Source: an uncultured Cloacibacillus sp. (GTDB lineage: Bacteria > Synergistota > Synergistia > Synergistales > Synergistaceae). From it: DNA of 5,583 nt. Positions 1-5,470 of the stretch are shown here, one piece after another. Position 1 is the stretch's first letter, and the number at the start of each line of letters is the position of its first letter. The DNA is taken from contig UQVV01000130.1 in NCBI GenBank assembly GCA_900544635.1, forward strand, positions 1 through 5,583, given 5' to 3'. The notes below the pieces were generated by a model, which was not told the origin of the DNA, ran no database searches, and was given only the letters and a program-made list of their open reading frames with translations. A program made the position numbers and the translations under genes.

Positions 1-61
1 ATTTGAAATTGTCATGACCCGGGCGGTCCCGATACCTCATTCAGAAAGGAACAAAACGATC

Positions 62-1231
62 ATGGAAGAAAAACAAACCGCACCCGCGCTTACCCTGGAG
101 CCAGACCTCTCTGTTCCCGCCGTTCCCACACTGACGCTGGACCCGGAGCCCGCCCCCCCTGCGCAGGAGGAAAAGAAACCTGCAGTGGAGCCGGAGCCCA
201 TGGACGCGGGCCTTTCGCCCGAAGAGAAAAAGGCAGTGGACGAATTCGCGGAAAAAATCGACCTGCGCAATTCCACGGTGGTGCTGCAGTACGGCGCGGC
301 CAGCCAGAAAAAAGTGGCCGATTTTTCCAGCAGCACGTTGGAAAATATCCGCACCAAGGACCTGGGCGAGGTCGGCGAGATGGTCACGGGCCTGGTGACG
401 GAGCTTAAGAGCTTCGACGCCACCGAGGAAGCGCCCAAGGGCATCATGGGCTTTTTCCGCAAGGCCACCAATTCGCTGGATACCTTTAAGGCGAAGTATG
501 CCAAGGTGGAGACCAACGTGGATAAGATCGAGGCTGTGCTGGAGGGCCATCAGGTACAGCTTCTGAAGGATATCGCCATGCTGGACAAAATGTACGAGAT
601 GAACCTTGTGTATTTCAAGGAGCTGACGATGTACATTCTGGCCGGTAAGAAAAAGCTGGCGGAGGTGCGCGCAAACGAATTGCCCGCCCTGATCGAAAAG
701 GCGAAAAAATCAGGCCTGCCCGAGGACGCTCAGGCAGCCAAGGACCTGGACGATATGTGCACGCGCTTTGAAAAGAAGCTGTACGATCTGGAGCTGACGC
801 GCAACATCTCGGTGCAGATGTCCCCGCAGATCCGCCTGATCCAGTCCAACGACACGATGATGGCGGAAAAAATCCAGACCTCTATCGTCAACACCATTCC
901 CCTGTGGAAGAGCCAGATGGTGCTTGCGCTGGGTCTGGCCCATTCCCAGCAGGCCATTGAGGCGCAGCGTGCCGTTACAGACATGACCAACGAGCTGCTG
1001 AAGAAAAACGCGGCCACGCTCAAGCAGGGTACCATCGCTGCGGCAAAGGAATCTGAGCGCGGCATCGTGGACATCGAGACGCTGCAGCAGACGAACCGCA
1101 GCCTGATCGAAACGCTGGACGAGGTCGTGAAGATCCAGAACGAAGGCAGAGAGAAGCGCGCTGCGGCCGAAACGGAGCTGGGCCGCATCGAGGGCGAGCT
1201 GAAAGCGAAGCTGCTGGAGATCGCCCGCTGA
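62..1231 (+). CDS. telA: Toxic anion resistance protein, TelA/KlaA family
   Basis: A complete 389-residue protein of the TelA family (toxic anion resistance; first described around tellurite resistance). Residues 1-50 are a Pro/Glu-rich, probably disordered tail. The conserved helical body follows, with family-type stretches GFFRKATNSLD near 130-140, the core ending NTIPLWKSQMVLALGLAHSQ at about 277-295, and long charged helices (about 295-389) that predict coiled coil. There is no signal peptide or membrane span, so it should be cytoplasmic. The start at 62 is chosen because an AAAGGA-type ribosome site lies about 11 nt upstream and the encoded tail then begins MEEKQ; an in-frame ATG at 14 lacks a good site. 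The molecular role of the family is poorly settled; members are linked to tellurite, lantibiotic or envelope stress, so the specific substrate is not inferable. It is followed 44 bp later by a membrane-anchored hypothetical gene, probably in the same operon. Confidence 0.9.
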   Translation: MEEKQTAPALTLEPDLSVPAVPTLTLDPEPAPPAQEEKKPAVEPEPMDAGLSPEEKKAVDEFAEKIDLRNSTVVLQYGAASQKKVADFSSSTLENIRTKDLGEVGEMVTGLVTELKSFDATEEAPKGIMGFFRKATNSLDTFKAKYAKVETNVDKIEAVLEGHQVQLLKDIAMLDKMYEMNLVYFKELTMYILAGKKKLAEVRANELPALIEKAKKSGLPEDAQAAKDLDDMCTRFEKKLYDLELTRNISVQMSPQIRLIQSNDTMMAEKIQTSIVNTIPLWKSQMVLALGLAHSQQAIEAQRAVTDMTNELLKKNAATLKQGTIAAAKESERGIVDIETLQQTNRSLIETLDEVVKIQNEGREKRAAAETELGRIEGELKAKLLEIAR

Positions 1232-1275
1232 GTTTGTACTTGTGACGGGAATAAGAGAAAATGCGGGAGGATAGC

Positions 1276-1437
1276 GTGAAAAACTGGAAAGAAAACCGTG
1301 CGCTGGCCTGCGTGATGCTGGCGGCTGCCATTTTGGGCGGTACTTTCGGCATCGGCGGGGCCAAGCTGAGCAGCGCGGCCCGCAGCGTGAATGAGGCATA
1401 CGCGCAGAATATCGCGGGGGACCTGGCGCTGCGCGCC
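1276..1437 (+). CDS. 5' fragment of a membrane-anchored hypothetical protein (truncated at junction)
   Basis: About 54 credible codons starting at a GTG, with a strong GGGAGG ribosome site at 1265-1270, five bases upstream. The ATG at 1261 in the same frame has no such site. The product begins MKNWKENRALACVMLAAA: a short basic N-terminus, then one hydrophobic segment (about residues 9-30) rich in Ala/Gly/Leu, then a polar stretch (SVNEAYAQNIAGDLALRA) that would face outside. It looks like a single-pass membrane protein of the kind found beside telA in Clostridia, but I cannot name the family. The codon style matches telA. From about 1435 the frame stays open to 2229 only because it reads the back of an aldolase gene; that Arg/Ala/Val-rich tail is not real protein. 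The true 3' part is missing. Confidence 0.6.
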
Positions 1438-1440
1438 GCC
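1431..1440. other. Chimeric junction between two unrelated gene fragments
   Basis: Reading from the left, the hypothetical membrane protein is plausible up to about GCG CTG CGC GCC. Reading from the right on the minus strand, the threonine aldolase is plausible up to the codons for RKRLGG, where the family normally continues GGMRQ. The two coding signals meet within roughly ten bases (GCGCGCCGCC) that could belong to either side, which suggests short GC-rich shared sequence at the join. Neither gene has its 3' end, and codon preference changes at this point. This fits an assembly chimera, or less likely a real illegitimate recombination. Confidence 0.75.
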
Positions 1441-2130
1441 GAGACGCTTGCGCCATTTCTTCGCCTTTTCTATAAATTCGTGCGAGCCGCAGAGCATCGA
1501 GCCGAGCGGCGCGCCGAGCCCCTTCGAGAGGCAGAACTGCACGGAGTCGACCTCTTTCGTAAACTCGCTGACCTCGACGCCGTACTTGACCGCGGCGTTG
1601 AAGATGCGCGCGCCGTCGAGGTGGACGTGGAAGCCGAGGCGGCGGCCTTCGCGGGCCGTGCGCGCGAAGCGCTCCGGCGAGACCGCTATGCCGCCCGTGT
1701 AGTTGTGCGTGTTTTCGAGCGCGAGCATGGTCGTCTCGGGGTGGTGTATGTCGCCGTCGGCCCTGTTCGCGGGCGCGAGCTCCTCGGGCGCGGGGATGCC
1801 GCTGTCGTCGTTGAGCGGGTAGGGGCAAAGGCCCGCTATCGCGGAGAGGCCGCCGACCTCGGAGCACCATACGTGCGAGCGCTTGCCCGCGAGGACGCTC
1901 TCGCCCTGGCGTCCCGCCGCGACGAAGGCGAGCAGGTTGCCCATCGTGCCGGAGCAGGCGTATATCGCCGCCTCTTTTCCGGTTATCTCCGCCGCGTATT
2001 CGCAAAGCGCGTTCGACGACGGGTCGTCCCCGTAGATGTCGTCGCCGACGGCGGCGCTCGCTATCACTTTGCGCATCTCCTCCGAGGGGCGCGTTACGGT
2101 GTCGCTTCTGAAGTCCATTATTTTATGCAT
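1435..2130 (-). CDS. Low-specificity L-threonine aldolase, 3'-truncated
   Basis: N-terminal 232 residues of a PLP-dependent fold-type I aldolase that cleaves L-threonine/L-allo-threonine to glycine and acetaldehyde. Full family members are about 340 residues, so roughly the last third is absent. Visible motifs: DFRSDTVTRP (6-15), GDDIYGDDP (29-37), the phosphate-binding SGTMGN (60-65), His86 in the aromatic stacking position, ENTHN (139-143), LDGAR (171-175) with the Asp that pairs with the PLP ring nitrogen, and SKGLGAPLGS (202-211) with Lys203 as the expected Schiff-base lysine. Start ATG 2130 is preceded by GGAGG with seven bases of spacing. Beyond RKRLGG the frame remains open into the back of telA down to 730, but that Arg/Ala-rich sequence is not aldolase. 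It lies 55 bp downstream of the PHP gene and is probably the last gene of that operon. The fragment itself would be inactive, as the C-terminal domain completes the active site. Confidence 0.88.
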
Positions 2131-2185
2131 CGTTTATCCTCCGTTCTTAATTTTTATATGCTTTGGATAATTTTCGTCCGTCTTA

Positions 2186-3016
2186 TTATCTTACGCCGAG
2201 CCTCGCCCACGGCAGGAAGTCCTCGCTGACCGCCATGCCGATGTCGGCGCTGTGGTCGCCGGTGCCGTGGAAGTCGCTGCCCGCCGTCGCGTAGAGGCCG
2301 AAGCGCTGCGCGAGCGCGAGGTGGCGGAAGGTCGTCTCCGGGCTGTTAGCGCCGTAGACCGCCTCTATGCCCCAGAGGCCGAATCTCTTGAGCCGCGCCA
2401 CAAGCTCCTCGAGCCCCGCGTCGTCGAGCCTGCACTGCGCGGGGTGCGCGAGCACCGCTACGCCGCCCGCCTCGCGTATGAGCGCGATGCATTCCTCCGG
2501 CTCTATCCTCTCGCGCGAAACGTATGCCTTGGCCCCTCTGTCCAGATACTTTATGAAAGCGTCGCCTATCGAGAAGGCGTAGCCCTTGTCGACCAGAAGC
2601 TGCGCGATGTGCGGACGCGCGAGCACCTCGCCGTTCGTCAGCGCCTCCGCCTCCTCGATGCGCACGGGGATGCCGAGCTTGTTCAGCTTCTCGAAAATCC
2701 GCGCGTTTCTCTCGCTGCGCTTCCGCCGTATATCCTCGAGCCGTTTTTCGAGATTTCCGGCGCCGGGCGTGATGCGGTAGCCGAGTATGTGCAGCGTGTA
2801 CGGCGCTGCTGCGGAGAGCTCTATGCCGCAGAGGCCGCGGACGCCCTCGCGCTCGCAGGCCTCCATAAAGACCGGCAGCCCCGACGTAGTGTCGTGGTCA
2901 GTAAGCGCGAGCAGCGCGAGGCCGCGCTTTTTAGCCGCCGCGGCGAGCTGCTGCGGCGTGTATCTGCCGTCGGAAAAACGGCTGTGAACGTGCATATCAA
3001 TCAGAATCATAGTCAT
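2186..3016 (-). CDS. PHP-domain metal-dependent phosphoesterase (YciV/RnmAP-like)
   Basis: A complete 276-residue PHP-family protein. Characterised relatives hydrolyse 3',5'-nucleoside bisphosphates or trim short RNA 5' ends with a trinuclear metal site. Metal-ligand motifs are all present: DMHVHSRFSDG (7-17; His9, His11, Asp16), LTDHD (38-42), the Glu in GIELSA (Glu66), LHILGY (75-80; His76), RPHIA (134-138; His136), VLAHPAQ (188-194; His191) and GSDFHG (246-251; Asp248, His250). The insert from about 85 to 175 is helical, as in YciV-type enzymes. I choose ATG 3016 because AGAGGAAACAG immediately precedes it; an earlier in-frame ATG at 3043 has no such site and would add a basic tail. The gene overlaps the end of the GAF gene by 20 bp, which implies translational coupling. 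The exact substrate (pAp-type nucleotide or RNA) is inferred from the family only. Confidence 0.9.
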   Translation of the reverse strand: MTMILIDMHVHSRFSDGRYTPQQLAAAAKKRGLALLALTDHDTTSGLPVFMEACEREGVRGLCGIELSAAAPYTLHILGYRITPGAGNLEKRLEDIRRKRSERNARIFEKLNKLGIPVRIEEAEALTNGEVLARPHIAQLLVDKGYAFSIGDAFIKYLDRGAKAYVSRERIEPEECIALIREAGGVAVLAHPAQCRLDDAGLEELVARLKRFGLWGIEAVYGANSPETTFRHLALAQRFGLYATAGSDFHGTGDHSADIGMAVSEDFLPWARLGVR

Positions 3017-3809
3017 CTGTTTCCTCTGTGCTTTCAATTTCAAACATATACAGCTCGTGGGCGAGTATCATCGCCGCGAGCGAAAGCTTCGCCGCGTCCT
3101 CCTGCGTGAAGGCCCCCGACGAGGCCGACTCCAGCTGGAGCACGCCGAGCTTCTCGCCGTGCGCAGAGAGCGGCACGGAAACTATCGAAGCCGCGTCGCG
3201 GTCCATCGGCTGGTCGTGCGCGGTAGATACGCGGTCTACAACCATCGGCTTGCCCGATGCGTAGACCTTCCACGGCGTGCCGCCGTTCCTCTTGAGCCGC
3301 TTCGGCGCTTCGCCGAAATGCGCCGGGATGTAGAGGCTGCCGTCCTCCTTCGCGAGGATTATAAAGACCGCCTCGTCGGGAGCCATGCTCTGAAGCTCCT
3401 CCCACGCGCGGTCAATGAACGCGCCGTAGTCCGGCGCCTGCGCGACGCCGGCGGCGAACGCCTCGAACGACGGGATGAGCCGCTTCGCCCTGTCCCTGAA
3501 ATAGAACAGATATGCGCTTATCGTAAAAAAGAGCGCGAAAACCGACGCGGCCTCAAGCCACGAAAAAACTCCCGCGACCGCGACGACCACCGCCGCGCCC
3601 GCGCAGAGCACGAGATTCGTCTTGTAAGGCCAGCGGCCGGCCTCGTTCAGCCCGATGAACGCCGCGACTAAAATCGCCGTGAAAAACGGAAAGGAGTTGA
3701 AAACGCAGCTGAAAACCGAACCCGCCGCGAGAAAGAGCACCCACAGCGCGGAGGGCCAGAAACGGCGCGGCCGAAAGACCGGCGCCGTCCTGCGCTTACC
3801 ATTTCTCAA
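2997..3809 (-). CDS. Membrane-anchored GAF-domain protein
   Basis: A 270-residue protein with a basic N-terminus (RNGKRRTAPVFRPRRF), then about four hydrophobic segments near 18-38, 42-57, 65-83 and 86-104, then a cytoplasmic GAF domain at about 120-257. GAF-like features include the alternating strand VFIILAKEDGSLYIPAH (148-164), ASGKPMVVDRV (184-194), SIVSVPLSAHGEKLGVLQLES (208-228) and FTQEDAAKLSLAAMILAHEL (234-253). The tail is acidic (ESTEETDDYDSD). No kinase, GGDEF, EAL or HTH output domain follows, so it would be a stand-alone membrane sensor or scaffold; the ligand is unknown. The start is TTG 3809, with GGAGAGGAA about nine bases upstream; it overlaps the end of the yfcE-like gene by 14 bp and its own end overlaps the PHP gene. 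The position between two phosphoesterases suggests a shared signalling or nucleotide role, but that is inference. Confidence 0.8.
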   Translation of the reverse strand: MRNGKRRTAPVFRPRRFWPSALWVLFLAAGSVFSCVFNSFPFFTAILVAAFIGLNEAGRWPYKTNLVLCAGAAVVVAVAGVFSWLEAASVFALFFTISAYLFYFRDRAKRLIPSFEAFAAGVAQAPDYGAFIDRAWEELQSMAPDEAVFIILAKEDGSLYIPAHFGEAPKRLKRNGGTPWKVYASGKPMVVDRVSTAHDQPMDRDAASIVSVPLSAHGEKLGVLQLESASSGAFTQEDAAKLSLAAMILAHELYMFEIESTEETDDYDSD

Positions 3810-4371
3810 AATGCAGTTCCTCTCCGCCGAGCGTCATAATCCAGATGCCCTCGTCCGTGGCGAAAGCCGCACTCTCCGGGTCGCGTCCCTTCGGAATCGT
3901 CGTCGAGCCGGGGTTCAGGAAAATCGTCCCCTCCTCGCGCACGAGAGAGCCGACGTGCGTGTGACCCGAAATAGCGAGATCCACCTTGTTGTAAAGCGCC
4001 ATCTCGCGAAGCAGCGGGAAATTGTCGCCGTGCATCATGAGGATTTTCCTGCCGTGCCACGTCGCCGAAACAATCGGATGAAACTCCGGCTTCAGCACCA
4101 TCATGTCCACCGGCGCGTCGCAGTTGCCCGTCGAGATAAGCACCCTGCCGCCGTCGAAATAAAAATCGTTGATCGCCTCGGCGAGATCCGCCGGCGTATA
4201 GCCGCCCGGGATGCTGTTGCGCGGCCCGTGATAAAGCACGTCGCCCGCGTGCAGCACCGTCTTCACCTCCGGCCCGAAAAGCGCAAGCGCGCGCTTCCAC
4301 GCCGGGAAGCTGCCGTGCGTGTCGGAGAGTATGCCGATCTTGCTGTCTTCTATGACGTAAACGGACAACAC
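3796..4371 (-). CDS. yfcE: YfcE-like calcineurin-type phosphodiesterase
   Basis: A complete 191-residue metallophosphoesterase; E. coli YfcE is about 184 residues and hydrolyses phosphodiester test substrates with a two-metal centre, physiological substrate unknown. Visible ligands: SDTHGS (16-21; Asp17, His19), LHAGD (40-44; Asp44), GNCD (82-85; Asn83), MMHGD (112-116; His114) and SGHTHVG (135-141; His137, His139). NPGST (153-157) is the typical C-terminal motif. Start is GTG 4371 with GAAGGG about seven bases upstream; TTG 4368 is the next possible start. An ATG at 4378 is in a different frame. It is the first gene of the minus-strand operon and its stop lies inside the start of the GAF gene. 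A short insert (about 49-66, GPRNSIPGGYTPADLAEA) after the HAGD motif is typical of YfcE. I use the symbol in the family sense; orthology was not tested. Confidence 0.9.
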   Translation of the reverse strand: MLSVYVIEDSKIGILSDTHGSFPAWKRALALFGPEVKTVLHAGDVLYHGPRNSIPGGYTPADLAEAINDFYFDGGRVLISTGNCDAPVDMMVLKPEFHPIVSATWHGRKILMMHGDNFPLLREMALYNKVDLAISGHTHVGSLVREEGTIFLNPGSTTIPKGRDPESAAFATDEGIWIMTLGGEELHFEKW

Positions 4372-4378
4372 AATCCAT

Positions 4379-4453
4379 CCCTTCTCTTAGAATGACGGTT
4401 TATATTATAATTCAGAGCGGCTGGAAAGATAAACCGCAAGGGGGAACAATTTA
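4379..4453. promoter_or_regulatory. Divergent promoter region
   Basis: The only AT-rich stretch in this GC-rich part lies between two divergently transcribed operons. It holds a perfect -10 hexamer TATAAT on + at 4406-4411 and an overlapping TATAAT on - at 4404-4409. No good -35 box is seen at 17 bp on either strand (TCTCTT for +, TTATCT for -). The two -10 boxes nearly coincide, so the two operons could compete or share regulation. The + gene has a ribosome site AAGGGGGAA at 4438-4446. Assignment is by eye. Confidence 0.4.
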
Positions 4454-4825
4454 ATGGAACTCGACATAAAAAACCTCGGAGACCAGGACATGAAGCAGCT
4501 CGTCAAATCTCTCGAGCTCGTCTCGGCGCGCGTGCTCGACTCCGTCGTGCGCGCGAGCCAGCTCGCGAGCGCGGCGACGCCCGAAATGCAGGCGCTCTTC
4601 GCCGAATGGGTCGGCTGCCTCGGCGGCGAGCTCACGCGCGCGGTCGAAGAGAAAGGCGCGATAAATCCCGACGAGCTTGCCAAAACCATCGGCGTCACGC
4701 CCGCGACGGTCATCTCCCTCGCGCTTGCGCTCCACCGCGAAGGCGCGATAAAAATCACAGAGCTCAAGGCCGAGCCGTCGAACGGCGTCAACACGGAAAT
4801 CTGCGGCTGCCTCCGCCGGAATTGA
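4454..4825 (+). CDS. Small hypothetical protein with C-terminal helix-turn-helix-like region
   Basis: A 123-residue protein I do not recognise as a named family. It begins MELDIKNLGDQDMKQLVKSL after a strong purine-rich ribosome site (AAGGGGGAA, about seven bases before ATG 4454). Residues 1-65 look helical and amphipathic, possibly a dimerisation region. Residues 69-105 (GAINPDELAKTIGVTPATVI and on to HREGAIKITELKA) read as a winged-helix-type HTH: helix, a turn at IGVTP, a second helix, then a short beta hairpin. The C-terminus has two Cys two residues apart (C117, C119). It lies upstream of yaiI with a four-base overlap and opposite the yfcE operon, so a local transcription regulator is conceivable. 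No DNA-binding evidence exists beyond the predicted fold. The CTC-for-Leu codon use fits its right-hand neighbours. Confidence 0.75.
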   Translation: MELDIKNLGDQDMKQLVKSLELVSARVLDSVVRASQLASAATPEMQALFAEWVGCLGGELTRAVEEKGAINPDELAKTIGVTPATVISLALALHREGAIKITELKAEPSNGVNTEICGCLRRN

Positions 4826-5274
4826 AAATCATCGTAGACGCCGACGCCTGCCCGCGCGGCGCGCTCGCTTCCGCCGCGTCGCTCGCGGAGCGCTACGGCG
4901 CACGGCTCGTCACCGTCGCGGGCTTCGACCACGTCATCGACTCGCCGGAGCACGTGACCGTCGGCGACGATCCGCAGGAGGCCGACATAAAAATAATCAA
5001 CCTCACGCGCGCGGGCGACGCCGTCGTAACGCAGGACATCGGCCTCGCCGCCGCCGTCCTCGGCAAAAAAGCGGCGGCGCTTCACCCGTGCGGCTTCGAG
5101 TACCGCGAGGAAACCATCGCCGCGGCGCTCGAAGAACGCGAAATAAAGGCAAAATACCGCCGCGCCGGCGGCCGCACCAAAGGCCCGCCGAAACGCACCA
5201 AAGAAGACGACGAACGCTTCGCGTCGCGCCTCGAACAAATTCTGCGCCGCCTCGCAAAAGACAACGCCGGGTAA
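4822..5274 (+). CDS. yaiI: YaiI/YqxD family protein (UPF0178, DUF188)
   Basis: A complete 150-residue member of UPF0178, a widespread PIN/NYN-like-fold family of unproven function. Conserved blocks: the N-terminal VDADACP (5-11), the D..EAD region (50-54), VTQDIGLAA (69-77), HPCGFEY (88-94), and the GGRTKGPPKRTKEDDERF block (116-133) that corresponds to the usual G.RT.GP....D..RF signature. The acidic residues at 6, 8 and 72 resemble a nuclease-type metal site. The start is TTG 4822, because the family always begins M-K-I-x-V-DADACP; the upstream in-frame sequence is only a shadow of the preceding gene. TTG overlaps the TGA stop of the HTH gene (TTGA), and no strong separate ribosome site is seen, so it is probably translated by coupling. 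Length matches the family (about 145-160). Confidence 0.9.
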   Translation: MKIIVDADACPRGALASAASLAERYGARLVTVAGFDHVIDSPEHVTVGDDPQEADIKIINLTRAGDAVVTQDIGLAAAVLGKKAAALHPCGFEYREETIAAALEEREIKAKYRRAGGRTKGPPKRTKEDDERFASRLEQILRRLAKDNAG

Positions 5275-5280
5275 CAAAAC

Positions 5281-5303
5281 GCGCGGTGCGCAGACAACCG
5301 CGC
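5281..5303 (+). terminator. Possible terminator hairpin after yaiI
   Basis: GCGCGGT (5281-5287) and ACCGCGC (5297-5303) form a perfect 7-bp GC-rich stem with a nine-base loop, six bases after the yaiI stop. No U-run follows, so it is not a classical intrinsic terminator. It could be a pause or RNA end-protecting structure, or chance in GC-rich DNA. Confidence 0.3.
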
Positions 5304-5439
5304 CCGCGGACCATAAGCTCACATAAAAACCCCGGAGCCCTCGCACCCCGCGCCGCGTCCAGGAAAATCAAAAAATTCAGCAGCCCTGCGCATCATGAAA
5401 AGCGCCGAAACGCAGCCTTCGCGCAAAATAGCGGAAAAG

Positions 5440-5448
5440 TGCTATCAT
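5440..5448 (+). promoter_or_regulatory. Extended -10 promoter for the CRISPR array
   Basis: TGCTATCAT matches the extended -10 pattern TGnTATnAT with one departure from TATAAT. It lies 22 bp before the first repeat, which would place transcription start near 5455 and give a short leader RNA before repeat 1. No clear -35 box is visible, which an extended -10 can tolerate. Assigned by eye. Confidence 0.4.
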
Positions 5449-5470
5449 AAACACATCTTTTAGCACCACC

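Larger units (their letters stand above)
5275..5470 (+). other. Gene-free CRISPR leader region
   Basis: About 196 bp with no credible gene on either strand; the open frames here are GC-driven shadows. The half nearest the array is richer in A (runs of AAAA at 5363-5372, 5397-5401 and 5435-5438), as expected for a leader. It lies 5' of the array according to repeat polarity, so it should contain the promoter and the integration signals. A short inverted repeat follows the yaiI stop, and an extended -10 lies near the first repeat; both are listed separately. Confidence 0.55.

Noticed and set aside
1232..1275. Terminator or promoter between telA and the next gene
   Set aside because: No hairpin with a T-run and no promoter boxes seen; only the ribosome site for the next gene stands out.
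730..1434. Continuation of the aldolase frame antisense through the telA 3' part to 730
   Set aside because: The sequence after RKRLGG has no aldolase similarity, is Arg/Ala/Ser-rich and lies exactly opposite the well-conserved telA gene; it is an open frame created by the junction.
2131..2185. AT-rich gap before the aldolase as a separate promoter
   Set aside because: It contains an AT-rich TATAAA-like stretch but no paired -35 box at proper spacing; read-through from the PHP gene is simpler.
1438..2229. Continuation of the 1276 + frame as a long Arg/Ala/Val-rich protein
   Set aside because: It is the reverse of the aldolase coding strand; the GC-rich codon style keeps the frame open, and the aldolase motifs show the minus strand is the real one.
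2252..3109. 285-residue + strand ORF opposite the PHP gene
   Set aside because: A mirror of the PHP gene with Arg/Ala/Glu/Val bias and no motif, while the minus strand shows every PHP metal ligand.
5303..5311. CCCGCGGAC in the leader, matching nine bases of the CRISPR repeat core
   Set aside because: Too short and in very GC-rich DNA; the rest of the repeat, including TTGAAAC, is absent, so it is not a degenerate repeat.
4405..5346. 313-residue - strand ORF across the HTH and yaiI genes
   Set aside because: Composition-driven shadow; yaiI motifs on + are clear and this ORF lacks recognisable domains and a ribosome site.
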